From: Haliclystus octoradiatus
Taxonomy: Eukaryota; Cnidaria; Staurozoa; Stauromedusae; Haliclystidae
DNA: 64,000 nt
Assembly (NCBI GenBank): GCA_916610825.1
Contig: OU744446.1
Coordinates: 2,864,501 to 2,928,500, forward strand
Direction of reading: 5' to 3'
Shown: positions 1 to 12,900 of the stretch, piece by piece
Layout: each line of letters opens with the position of its first letter
Numbering within the stretch: the stretch's first letter is position 1
The notes under the pieces: generated by a model
Databases searched by the model: none
What the model was told of the DNA's origin: nothing
What the model saw: only the letters and a program-made list of their open reading frames with translations
Program-made: the position numbers and the translations under genes

Positions 1-686
1 CTTCTTTTATTTGTATTAAATTCTGTTTTCAACCGAATTTCAAAATTCTTATTGCATCTCAAACCTTTTTATAGTTACTACAAATCTATCATGTGTAAAC
101 TTATAAGAAAAAAAGAATGAAAACAGAATTTAATAGAAATAAAAGCAGCTATAAAAAGTCATAGAATGTCCTTCAGTTACCCCCCTGATCTAGCCATGAC
201 CTTCAAATACCACTGGATCTCATTTCCATAATGACATCTATAGTTCTATACGTCAAGTCAAATCATGTTTATACCCCCGAATGTTATTAATGAACTATTG
301 ACATTTTAAAAAGATAAATCAATATTGTTCATGATAGTGATTACTTCTTTATGCCATAACGTTCTACTTTTACGTACACTTAGGAAATACAGACGTAACT
401 GAAGTGCGAAACTTTAGATGAATTTTAACGCAAGAGTAAAATAAACATCCGTAATAAAATGAGTGAATTTAGGTCAAAAGATGTATATTTAGGATTACTG
501 CTGTGTAAATTTACTTACTCAAAAATGGAAACATAACAATAGGCTGATGGAAAAATTGTATGTTTTATGTGAAGTTGAAATTTAAACAAAGGATTATGCG
601 AATAACAATTTGTTTAAAATTTTCCTTGATTTGAAAACCATGAGTCAAAAATGTTGCGCAAATTCCATCAAATCTGGAAAGCTATA
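1..686. other. No gene seen; AT-rich intergenic DNA
   Basis: No exon-like reading frame with splice signals and no recognisable repeat was found in this stretch. The short open frames are what AT-rich DNA gives by chance. Confidence 0.5.
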
Positions 687-781
687 CAGTGTAACCCGCT
701 TACTGCTGCCTGCAAGTCAAAATTGTCAACGATTTTTATTGCAGTTATCCGAATTTGCGCTTAGACGAAATTGTTTAACCT
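687..781 (+). mobile_element. Fragment of Tigger-like MITE
   Basis: It starts CAGTGTAACCCGCTTA next to a TA and matches the left half of the complete 185-bp element at 31675-31859, including the ATTGTCAACG and TTATCCGAATTTGC blocks. The right inverted terminus is missing, so this is a truncated copy. Confidence 0.65.
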
Positions 782-1039
782 CTAGCCTTAATTTTTACCT
801 CTAGCAAGAAACATGATGATAATCCGCAGTACTTCAACTAATTCAAATAATTGCAATATTTCATAAATTTACAGTTACGTTCTGTGATTGGCTTGATGTT
901 GCTCAAAATCATAATTAATTACGTTACACAATATAACAGTTATTGTATTCATTCCCAAAATTAAACACATGAAACTCTGCCTTGGAAGACATATATACGT
1001 TTAACCACGGAGTCAATACAATTAATTTCAAAGGAATAC

Positions 1040-2290
1040 TTCCACATGATATGCATGGTTTTATTCAACACCTTAGTACTGAGACAGCCATGTTGAAATT
1101 AGTTGAAAACTGCCGTATTGGATGCGATAAAAGTTGAAGCCTGTAATTGTATCATTAGACCTAATAAAAGCTTTTGATATGGTACACCATGATCCACTTT
1201 GTTCCAAGCTCAATGCGTATGGTATTGACAGTCCTGGCTGCAATATTCTGAGAAATTATCTCAGCAACAGGTATCAATCAGTAAAAATCGAGAACAAGCT
1301 ATCCTCTACATTTGAGAGCCTTCACGGAGTAACACAAGGGTCAATACTAGGACCAATACTTTTTAACATCTATGTGATTGATTTTTCAAACAGCGAATTG
1401 CAATCATCCATCGTGCGATATGCAGACGATACAAATATATATTTTTGTGGGAGAACTACAAGGGATGCCGTAGCTACAATAAACAATGATTTATTGACTG
1501 TCACTAAATGGTTTGAAGTAAATTTTATGAAGTTGAATGCTTCCAAAACTCAATCAATGAAAGGCCAACAATAGAAATAAGAATAAAGATCATCAAATTG
1601 TGAACAATGACAGAATTAAAATTAACAGAAATGAAATACCCTGCTTCACAGAACTCTCTCTATTAGGAATCAAATTAGATCAAGCCTTAACAATGAAGCC
1701 GTTCTTGAAGTCATGTAAGCAGAAGTTTAATATGTGCCTTGCACAGCTCAGACAACTGCGAGGGTGTTTGACACATTCCCTGTGCGAAAGGCTTTATTCA
1801 TGTTACTTGCGACCCAATCTAGAGTATTGTAATCTTCTCACAATCGGCATGTCCAGATCCGAGGTAAAAATTTAAGCAATTATAAAGGAAAGTGATGTCA
1901 TCATTGATGTATGAAAGAGAAAGTTCGCAATTGCTTTCTGAAACGAAATGTATTTCCCTAATTGTCCGAAAAACTGTTAAGCTGCTCAACTTTGTCCATA
2001 AAGTATTGACTACAGACTCAATTGTCGCTGAAAAGCTTATTTTCCCTTCAACAGAATAAATATACGGCTCTCTCAGACCTACGTCTCACTGCTCCAAAAT
2101 GCAGACGAATCGACCCGAAGATCTGTTCGTTCAATCGGATCTAGAATGTGGAGTTTTATCCCGAAACAGTTAAAGCACATACATACGCCGCATCCAATTC
2201 AACACTGCAGTTCTGGATTTGGTTCTGAAATGGGAAAAAGAAGGCACACTAATGGACAAAATCTCAACTTAAATAAACGCTATATTTCTT
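1040..2290 (+). pseudogene. Decayed LINE reverse transcriptase, 3' part
   Basis: This is the remains of a non-LTR retrotransposon polyprotein. A first segment from about 1051 (with STETAMLKLV, the usual 'ST.TAL' RT motif) runs into a frame break near 1131. The next frame, 1134-1574, has the palm motifs: LDLIKAFDMVHHD (motif A), GVTQGSILGPILFNIY (motif B) and VRYADDTNIY (motif C, catalytic YADD). A stop at 1572 is followed by an open frame at 1600-1875 with the thumb-like FLGIKLD-type segment (LSLLGIKLDQ) and LRPNLEYC. Broken homology continues to about 2280, where RSIGSRMWSFIPKQLK resembles the usual LINE ORF2 C-terminus. No endonuclease domain or full ORF1 is present. Several frameshifts and stops show it is inactive. 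A CR1/Jockey/Rex-like clade is plausible but not established. Confidence 0.88.
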
Positions 2291-3764
2291 TCTATCGTTC
2301 CAAAACTTGTAATTGTTCATAATTTTCAATTTGGCTCTTAATGCCCTTTTTCATTTTAATTATCCTAATTACTATATAGAGTAGAAGTTAGTTTCAATTC
2401 ACATGTAAGCTATTATAGTATAAATAAGTAGTTATTGTATTATTGGTGAATTATTTACACTCACCCATCGTAACAATGTAAACGAGAAGTATTTCTCATA
2501 CGGGGAAATACAATTTAAACGTATTTATGGTGGTCTACTTTTTCAAATTTGTGGGACATTTTGCGTTTCAAACTGTTGGTGGCTCTATCATTTCTGGATT
2601 TTTGAAAAGTTATTCAACCACATATTTATAGCTGAGTGCCACTGATCTAAACGACAGGATTTCTAGGAAACTTCACTAACAATGCTCATAAAATATTTCC
2701 CGTTTCTTTGGGAAAGTATATTGAGTATTTAAACAATTTTCAGATCACGAAAAAAATATCCCAAATATATTTTAAAAATTCTCATGGCAAAGAATACCCA
2801 AAAGTATAGAACCAGCCCCTGGGCTTTTTGCCTTTGAAATGATGGAAAACAGGTAAATCAACTATTGTATAAACCCTTTTATGTCTGCTATCTAGATTTA
2901 AATAATTATCGGCTCTTTGGTATATTTTCATAAATTTCTTGAAATCGATGGGGTCAAGCTCGGCTATGGTGAAATGGCGTTATTGGCGTTAGCCAATCAA
3001 ATTGCAAGAATAAATCGTAGCAGATCCTTGATATGTTCTAATTTGAATTCATTTTATATAATAAGAAATCATTCGTATATTAATAATGTCAGTCATTAAT
3101 GATCTATATTAACATGAGAGGTATTTTTATATATAAATCTTCACATTATCATCTTTATACATTATAAATTTAAAAAATAAACTCAACTATGAAAATACAA
3201 CAAATCATTATACATAGAAAACAGTCACATCAACAAACTAAAATAAACCGAAAATATTTGACAATAATTGTATTTGATAGCTAATCTGCTTATTGCAATT
3301 TAAATAAGCAACCTATATTAGAGTTTAATTACTGAGTTAAATTACTCTATATCAATAATTTGTCTCGAATTGTGCAAGAACTTGTTTTACGAAATCAAAA
3401 TTAAACCTTGCGTAAGAATTAAGCCCTATTTTATTTCAGACAGGGAATCATAGAACGACGTCACGTCGAATTAATTCTAAATAGGGGCGATCTGTCACGA
3501 AAATTGGGATGACTCCCGATCGCTTTTAGGCAGTCCAAAACGAAAATCAGGCTTTAATTAATACCGTCTAATAGCCATCGATATCAGTTATATATCAATT
3601 TGATAACACAACACAATATTTATCTAATTAAGTGTAGGCTAATCCATATCTCAATTAAATTAAAAACAATTTAGTTCCTCTTTTTTAAAATATTGAATTT
3701 TCAATACCATCATTAAAACCGTAAACATTAAGCTATAAAACATACATATTTACATCCCAAATTA
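2291..3764. other. No gene seen; AT-rich DNA downstream of the AT-hook gene
   Basis: I see no supported exon, RNA gene or clear repeat here. It probably contains the 3' UTR and downstream flank of the minus-strand gene ending near 3765. An AATAAA-type hexamer on the minus strand near 3430 could serve that gene, but this is not demonstrated. Confidence 0.4.
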
Positions 3765-3942
3765 TTATTGTTTACGATCTCTTGTTATTTGGCATTCTAC
3801 TTTTTCTTGATCGATTTCTTGAGCTGACATTTGGATTAAAACTTTGTAAAAAACTTGATAGATTGACTGGCATTCCTGTCCCAGCATGCGATGAGTTGAA
3901 ATGTGATGTAGCCATTGTTGTGTTATTAAATGTATACGATTC
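3765..3942 (-). CDS. AT-hook gene, candidate terminal exon
   Basis: A GTTGTTGCAG acceptor precedes 3942. Two frames are open from here to a stop. Splicing directly from the exon ending at 5742 (phase 2) gives 58 further residues to a stop at 3765-3767. The phase-0 frame gives a 56-residue Ser/Arg/Lys-rich tail ending at 3772-3774 (with SRNRSRKSRMPNNKRS), which looks compositionally more like the rest of the protein but would need an unseen exon between 3955 and 5741. A cDNA would settle it. Confidence 0.5.
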
Positions 3943-6900
3943 CTGCAACAACAACAACATTATCATTATAAGCAAACATGGCCACCTCTTTATAAAGGCC
4001 ACCTGTCTATAGTGGTCACTTAAGAGTAATATATGAAAAGCATTACTATATTGAATCAACCCTTTATATAAAATTTCACCTGTCTATAGTGGTCACTTAA
4101 GAGTAATATATGAAAAGTATTATCATATTGAATCAACCCTGTATATAAAAGCCACCTGTCTATAATGACCACTCTAGTCATATATGAAAAGCACTACTCT
4201 ATTGTTCAAACCAACCCTTTATATAAAGGCCACCTGCTTATAGTGGTCAGTTGAGAGCAATATATGAAAAGCATTACTCTATTGAATCAACCCTTTATAT
4301 AAAGGCCACCTGTCTATAGTGGCCACTTGAGAGTAATACATGAAAATCATTACTCTATTGAATCAACCCTGTATATAAAGGCCACTCTAGTAATATATGA
4401 AAAGCATTACTCTATTGAATCAACCCTGTATATAAAGGCCACCTGTCTATAATGACCACTCTAGTAATATATGAAAAGCATTACTCTATTGAATCAACCC
4501 TGTATATAAAGGCCACCTGTCTATAATGACCACTCTAGTAATATATGAAAAGCATTACTCTATTGAATCAACCCTTTATATAAAGGCCACCTGTCTATAG
4601 TGGCAACTTGAGTAATTTATGAATGAAACCCCCCTATATAAAAGCCACCTGTTGTTTCCTCAGGGCTTAAGATTAATAAGCATTTACCATCAAATGCTAC
4701 CCTCCAACATCTACATTAAATACTATGGTAATACTAGTACCTTGTCAGTAAATTGGCTTGAAACCAGCATGGAATTTTCTTTTGTATTGAACAGGCTCCT
4801 TTGACTCTGGGAAGTGCTACTGTTATTTGATAATCGTAATCTCTTTGTCAGAGGTGGTAGCATTGTTGAGACTTGCTTTGATCTATGATAAAAAACAAAG
4901 TTCCCATAAAGTGAATTTTGTATATAACAATCAGTTAGATAAAATGACTGCTATAGACATATGACAGGTTTGTTTTACGTCACAAGCTAAAATAATTAAC
5001 AGGCGTTATACAATGGGGTTATTGTTGTGGGAACAAGAGAACAAAAAATTAATCTCAAAAATTAGTCATTCCAAAGTCTGGGTCTGGTCACAGGGAGGGT
5101 AAGCCATTGATACAACCAATCTGATTGAAAACAAATCAAGTTTCGCCAAGCTAAGAAACAAGAATACAGTTGATTGTGATGACTTGTTAGGACCTGTAAA
5201 AGTTGTGTCTTGTTTTCTCATTTATCCACCGACTGGGTAAGATAGTAGGTGTTGTACTGAGTTCATGAACTTCAACAATTCATTAACAGTTTGTGCAGCC
5301 TGGGTGTAGTATATAGGAATGTGTACCTCGGCTGCAGGGTCTCAGATTAAACCCTGGAAGAAGCACCATTGGTTGGCATCAGGAAGGCTTTCGACCATAA
5401 AATGCACAAAAATGCTTCAAAAATACTAAACAATTAATTAGCTACCCTTTTGAAAAAAGCTTTAAGCATATCCAGTTTTTCAATAAATGACAACAAATTT
5501 TTTTTAAAAATTAATGTAATGAACTTTACGAACATTCATGAAATGTTCATGAACATTAAATGGCCTTTACAGAGGTAGTTGGTTAGTATTCAAGGTGTCT
5601 GTGTGCGTTTGATGGAGTTCATTAACTCCATCAAATAGTAAAATGAATACACTGTGAGGAAATTGAAAATAAAAATTAATATGATAGAAGTAGTCTACAG
5701 TACTATTTTGCATAGCTGATTAACATAAATACAACACTTACGGAAGAAGAGCTTTTACATTTCGTTTTGTAGGTTTTGAACCACCAGCCTTTGTTACTGT
5801 TTTAGGGTTATCACTTGAAGCTGTAAAGAAGAAAATAGGACACATCTTGATATATACAAAGAAGATTCCAAAAATGTTTCTAACTAATTCGTCATTTTTT
5901 AACAATGTTTTGTTGTTGTACATAGTATCATTTATAATTTTGGTTATGCAGTGAACGTCATCATTCCGTCACATCACTCCTCTTTAGCTCTCAGCCAATG
6001 GGGGTTTCTTATGAAAAAATCTCATTCAAATTTAATGATTGAATATCATAAAACCATTGCCCATTCGTGCAGATAGTGCCCTCCTATGGGGGTTTCTTAT
6101 GAAAAAACCATCTTCAAGTAAATAATTGAATATGGTGTAGAATACGTAAAGAAAATTGATTGGTCAAAGTTTGAAGCCGATCAGGTAAGATATGGCGGAC
6201 ATATTGATTTTTTAATAGGTCTATTTTGCCGCGCGTCATTTTATTTTGTGACGTCATTATTAAATTTTTTGAAAAGTAGTTCAATAGAAAATTGAATAAT
6301 GACATCATAATAATAAACGCGGGGCAGAATAGACCTATTAAAACATTGATTTATCAGCTTCAACCTTTGATTTATTTTACTCTATATCAAATCCCAATTT
6401 TAGAAATGTGCCATTATTCTGTTAAATCTGTTACATGACTTGTCAACTCCTTCAGGAATTTATAATAAAATTTGCAATAAAAAAAGTTGGAAATAATTTT
6501 CAAATCACCGCAGAATCAACCAGCAACACAGGTAACTTATTAGGATTAACAATAAAAAATAGATAGATGTTAAAGTTGGAAATTCAAATATCATAAAAAC
6601 ATATCTTGAAATGACATCAATGGGTCTCTATTGAGTTATTTTGTTAATACGCCCGTAAATTGATATCATAATCGGAAACAGGGAAACAAGACATTTCTTA
6701 AAATTTAAAATTATTTTTTTCTGTGATAATGTAATTGGTAACAGGAAAATTGTACTCTGCAATGTCCTCATTCACTTTTTAAATAGTTATTGCAATATTA
6801 CAGATCAAAAACTGCTTATATAAACAAAGAATATCTACTTAGTGTGTATGTTTACTGTTGTACAGAAGTTGACTAATTAAGTGTGTTAATGTATGTGCTA

Positions 6901-9900
6901 TGTGATCTTGAGATCAGGTAAGGATGTGTGATTTGTTTGTTTAAATACATTGCGTGTTGTCCCTTCCTGTGATCGTAGCCGTGATAGCCGTGATGTAATA
7001 CAAACTTGTAAAGTCTGCCAGCTGACTGCGGTATGGCAGGTCAGCGGTGTTTGTATATAAAAACAGAGTTTGAAGTCGTGTTAACTGACTCATGTTTAGA
7101 GTTCGTCGAGAGACCAGTGAAAAGATAATTACTTGAAACTTTTACTGTGTCGTTTATGTCTCCCTCACATCGACCATAGTCTTACATAGTGGTAGCCACA
7201 GATAATACAGTACACTGAAACCTGTATATAACGGCCAGCTACGAGAGTTAGATAATTTATATTATACAGGTGTGATTCAATAGAAAATACTGTATTTTAG
7301 ACATTGCAAGAGTGACCACTATAGACAGGTGGCCGCTGTATAGAGGTGACGGGTATGACAGGTTTGACTGTATCAGGTTTTTAACTAGAAAATCTCTCTC
7401 ATATAAGGGATACGAATAAACAGTTACCACACATTTGCTGTGTTGTATTCATAATTACTACACAAGAAATGTTGTATGACCCAAGTGTATTGTTGAAAGT
7501 TTGCGCATCGAATGCGTATGCTTTTAACACTAACACTGCCCGAGTGTCTTCTAACTTATCAGGGTGTAGTAAATATGAATACCAACATTTGCAAGTATGT
7601 GGTACAGTCAAACCTGTCATAACGGTCACCTCTATACAGCAGCCACCTGTCTACAGTGGTCACTCTTGCAATGTCTAAAATAGTATTTTCGATTGAATCA
7701 AACCTGTATATAAAGGCCACCTGTCTATAGTAGTCAACTTTCCTACCTCTTGTAGCTGGCCGTTATATACAGGTTTCACTGAAATCGAAAACGGGTTTCT
7801 ATTTTCCATTCTCCATACAAACTCTTATATTATTCTACATCGCTTAATATCCCACCTCGCTTAATGTCCCACTTTTCACCTGTACCAAGTTCGATCGTAG
7901 TCACAATTACTTTTTCTGTTACTTATTTCAAAATAAATCCTGAAACATCCAACAGAGCGACGTTACTTAACTTACTTGTAATCCTTACTAGTTACCAAGT
8001 TCTACTTGTAACTAAGTCCCTTTCCTGCAAAATAACTTCTACTTATTCCAAAAATTTTTCCTCAACAAGGTGTGTTACATAAACACTTTATAAACAGTTC
8101 ATGAACTGTTTACGATGAACTGTTTATGAACGCTAAATAGTATGTAGTTCATCAACTGTTCATAAAATTTGTTTACAGAGGTTGCCAATTGTTAACTTGT
8201 TAAGGTTTTTTCTAGGGGTCAGGGGCTGTGATGTCAGTTGAATGGTAGGTTACCTACATAGATACTGTTGTGATTCCACATACCGTTAGGGGATGGGGAG
8301 TCTATGAAAACCTTTGCCATCTTTGAATTTGCCATGTGTTTAGAAATTCTTGTCCTCCTACCAACTCTTTCAATCTTGTCTTCATTGACAATCCGCTCGA
8401 TTTTTTCAGCATGCTCTTTATCAGATACCGGCGCTGTCGGTTTTGTCACTAACAGATCTAAAGGTACATTAATAATAGTTTGATTTTGTAATGAATTATT
8501 TGTCGATATAGGAGAACTCAAATCTTTTGCTGGTGTAGAACAATGGTTAATGTATGACTGCAGAGGCGATATTGTTCGATCAGGACTTTCACAGATGGCA
8601 TGTAAAGAAGGAGCCATTGATATTCGCATGCTTTTTCTTGAAAGTATATTAATATCATCATTAATTATTACTTCATCTGGTAATAAATTATCATTTTCTG
8701 TATGGTCAATTTGTTTTGATGATGCTTCTTGGGAGATAGTAGGCCTAGAATTCATTTCAATGTTATTTAGTTCGCTTTCTGTTTGATCAATTACTAGTGC
8801 GACATTTTCTATAGGCAATTCATCTGGTTTGACATATTTGCCTGTTTGCTGTACGCTGTGATCATTATTCAATGATTTATTTGGAGTATCATTACGACTA
8901 TGTTTCTTCATTTTCTTTGTCGACTCAATCAAACGATTTACTGCTGCCGAGATATTTAATCCTGGAGAAGCAGTGATTATTGTTTTAGCTTTTTTGTTCT
9001 TTGAATTCTTCTTTGTCACTTTTAGTTTGGAAATCTTGGGTTTTGTTGTACGTATTTTCCCTTTATTTTTTGATTGTTTTGTTACCTTTTCTTCATTTAT
9101 GCAATCAACTTCTTTGTCTAACGTTGCGTTTGGTTCACGTAAACCGACATCATTAGTAGCTTCAGAATTTATTTCAATTACTTTATCAACGTTTGGTAAT
9201 TGATGAGTTCTTTCGATCGAATGTTCGTTATTTGTTAATTCTGTTGTGCTACTGTTACAAAGTTCAAGATTAGATGTTATTAAATTAGTACCAACCGATT
9301 CATCAAATGTTTCCGAGCTATTTTCAGGTTTCTTATCAAGTGAAGGTTTCGGCAAATACTTTTTTTGACCTTTTTTCTTGCTTTTCAATTCAGACTTCTT
9401 ATTATTCAACTCTCTAGAATTATTCAATTCGACATCTTTAGTAGAAGGGACCATTTTATTGCCTGAAGAGCGAGCGTTAACTTCAGAAGTTCCAGTAGTA
9501 TTATTTAATGGGGGACTTACTAATTTCGATGCAATTCTTTTGATGTTTATCTTACAACTTTTCAAATTAATTTTACTTGAAATGTCTTTGTTACTCAAAA
9601 TTAAATTGCCCACAGGTAAATTTTCTTCAAGTTCTGATGATTTCAAATGATGACCATTTTCGATTGTTGTAATAGAAGATCGGATTTTCATACTTTCCAA
9701 GTTAGCTGAGAGATTAATGTCTGGAATAATGTCCTTTAAATCAATATCGTTAGGTTTCAAAGTAGCTGAAATTTGCTTGCTAGGCTCTTTTAACCTAGTT
9801 GATGGGTTAATGTTTGAAATCACCTCTTCTGAATCAATAATATTTTGTTTCACAGTAGTTGAATCTTGCTTTTCAATGTTTGCAATATTTTTTTCTGATT

Positions 9901-12900
9901 CAATATTAATTTGTTTCAAAGTAGTTGAATTCTGTTTACCAGGATTCTGTTTTTTTGGTTTCCGTTGTTGTTTTCTTTTCTTTTCGGATATTTTGTTTAC
10001 ATTTTGTACGTCAGTTGAATCCATAATACTCATTAGATCATCCTTGTCATTTAAAGGTTTTTCTTCACACAAAGCTTGAACTTCTTTATTCTTGACATGA
10101 CGTTTTCTTATATTCTTTTTCCGTTTCGCTTTTTTTGTTACAGAAGAGTGTTTATCATTTTTCATTTCGAATACAGAAGTCTCTGTTGTTTCTTCAACTG
10201 CTGCTGCTTCGCTGGCGACATTAGCATCAAATGATGTCTTATTCTTGTTTATCTTCAAATCGTCTACTTTATCAGACATGTTATTGGTCACTGACACATC
10301 AGGTACTTCTTCAAATATATTATTAGCCTCATCTTCTTTGATATCATACACAAGTCTCTTTTTCACAATACCAATGGTCTCATCTTCATAGTAACTAGCA
10401 TCTAACACATCTAATGTATGTGCTGCTTCTTGTTGTTGTTGTTGTTGTTTTATTACAGATAATTTCACTTTTGGATTATTGTCAATAGGCGTAGTAGATT
10501 TTACTTCAGAGATCATAATTTGAGGCTCTTGTTTTTTCCGTTTATTTGGCCTACTTTTTGGCATCGTCAAACAAATCCTTTTTCGTTTTTTCTTGGGACG
10601 CTTTTTAATAACACCTGATTGATTCATTTCAGTTGACAATTTATTATCAGAACTTGATTCTTTCTTCATAGGCCTACTATTCTTTTGAACAGATGAGTTA
10701 CTCACAACTTCTTTATTATCAGCATTGTAAATAATGGGTTCACTTTGATCTTTACATTTAGAAGAATCTATTCCTTGTGATGTCCTGCTCAAGCACTCGT
10801 TCAACTCAGTGTCAATGAGAGGAACATGTGCACTCTTCTTAGACAGTCTACCCCTCTTATTAATACATGGTTTGCTCTTGACTTCTTCATTATCAGCATT
10901 GTAAATAATGGGTTCACATTGATCTTTACAGTTAGAAGAATCTATTCCTTGTGATGTCCTGCTCAAGCACTCGTTCAACTCAGTGTCAATGAGAGGAACA
11001 TATGCACTCTTCTTAGACAGTCTACCCCTCTTTTTAATACATGGTTTGCTCTTGACTTCTTCATTACCAGCAATGTGGATAATAGAATCACTTTGATCTT
11101 TACTTTTAGGGGAATTTATTCCTTGTGATGTCCTGCTCACACACTGGCTCAATTCAGTGTCAATACAGGGAATATTTGCACTTTTTTTAGATGGTCTACC
11201 CTTCTTTTCAATACATGGTTTGCTCTTGATTTTTTCATTAGCAATATAGGTACCGTCATTGTCTATATCTTTAACTAGAGGAAAGTGTATTTCTTTTAGC
11301 GCCTCGATTGAACATTTTGGACCTTGACTCAATGTGGCATCGTTTTCGATTTCATTACATAAAAAATTTGGGTCGATACTTCTAACAAGTTTTGCACGAA
11401 TAATAGCTTGACTTTTATTAGAAGGTGTTGACGATAGAAGTAAATTATTATGCAATGATTTATTTTGTAAATGTGAATGTTTGTCTTTGATGCAAGTTGT
11501 ATTCTTTGGTTGTTTACAATTTGATTTTGTTTCTACAGAGTTACATGATTCTTGTAACGTAATTGTTTCTACACCATGGGCTTTTGTTTTTTCTTTTCTA
11601 CATTTATATTGGTCCATATTTGGTTGATTAACTCTTGTTAGATTTAACGCAACATTTTTTAACTTGATTGTCCTGTGAATAGATAAACGGGATGTTTTGG
11701 GTTTAGAGTTTCTGCTTCTTACACTTATTTTCTTTGAGCTCTTCTTTGTGGCCATTTTTGTCTTGGCTTTTATTAATTTATTTGTATTTTGCTCATCAGA
11801 TGCAATTACCTCAGGAGAAGTATGTTGAATATTTTTTGAAATACACTGTTTAGGATTGTTATCTGTCTGTAATTCATCGTTATTTACAATACAAACTGAT
11901 GTAGCATCTCTTCGACGACAGGAAAAGATAATTGAAGACGAATCTTCGCATTGTGTGATATCAAGATTTGATTCCTAAAAGAAAGAAATCAGGTTTAATT
12001 ATGTATAAATTTGTTTAAACATTGACAATCATTACGTAGCTGATGAGGACTGCATCCATGGATTACAATCCATATAATATAAGACATGCGCATACCTCCA
12101 CAAATGCCCAAACTTTTCGACGTGTGCAGTTGATTGCACGCCAAAATGTTTCAAATTTATCTAAATTATTTGATGACATATTTTAATCATAAGAAAACGT
12201 GATTTTGTCTCAATTTTCTGTATTTTTGTTGTTGTTCGTATTTATTATTCAATAAACTTTAATCTACTATTACAATGATTCTAATTCAACTTGCTGGACA
12301 ATTATTTGAAGAGAGAAATGCTCCATTCCATCAAGTTAGAATTTTTGTTTAGATTAAATGCTGCTTTTGTGCTACAGTTTGAATAAATACTACAACCATT
12401 TTATATTACCATGTGGCTATTTATTACAATTGTGTTGAGAAAAATTTTCATAACAGCGTATTATTTGTGTTTTTGAAGAAAACGTATAGGTCAGTCATAA
12501 ATGCTTTGTGGACTTGTGGTCACAAATCGTTGAAGGGTGAATTGTTTGCGAATTTCAAGTCAACTTGATTATATACTTACATTTACATCTTTAAAGAATT
12601 GGAAAGCAATGATTTTGTTTTAATTTGTGATAAGACTAAACAGAATTTTGCAAATGTTTGTGTCTGATTGAAAAAATGGTGAGCACCCGTGTGGGTCAGT
12701 CACAGCGCTAAATCTTCTTCTAATATATATGATTTTGCAGAAATTTTTCATTTGTTTAGTCAAAAAGAGTCTTTTTGTTGTTTTTAGTCTCTAGGAAACA
12801 ACAATGTTTTAAAGTTTGCTTTTAAGTCAATGCCCTTGACAAAAACATGCTCCGTTGCGTAGGTCAGTGACAATGGAATTGCCTTTTTGTTGGATCCTGT

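Noticed and set aside
1134-1875. An active retrotransposon or a retrovirus
   Set aside because: Frame breaks and stops interrupt the reverse transcriptase, there are no LTRs, and the motifs are LINE-like.
3977-4650. CRISPR-like regular repeat array
   Set aside because: The whole unit repeats without unique spacers, the setting is a eukaryotic intron, and the unit matches a MITE core.
7399-7678. Small overlapping open frames on both strands
   Set aside because: They lie largely within the two inverted MITE copies and show no protein family features.
8234-8253. In-frame stop at 8234 as the end of the large protein
   Set aside because: A GTAACC donor at 8253 joins exon 5820-5742 with the right phase and compatible composition, so the stop is more likely intronic, although a retained-intron form is possible.
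8550-10079. Plus-strand open frames of 76-120 codons opposite the giant exon
   Set aside because: They are antisense shadows of a biased Lys/Ser/Asn coding sequence; none has a family motif or splice context.
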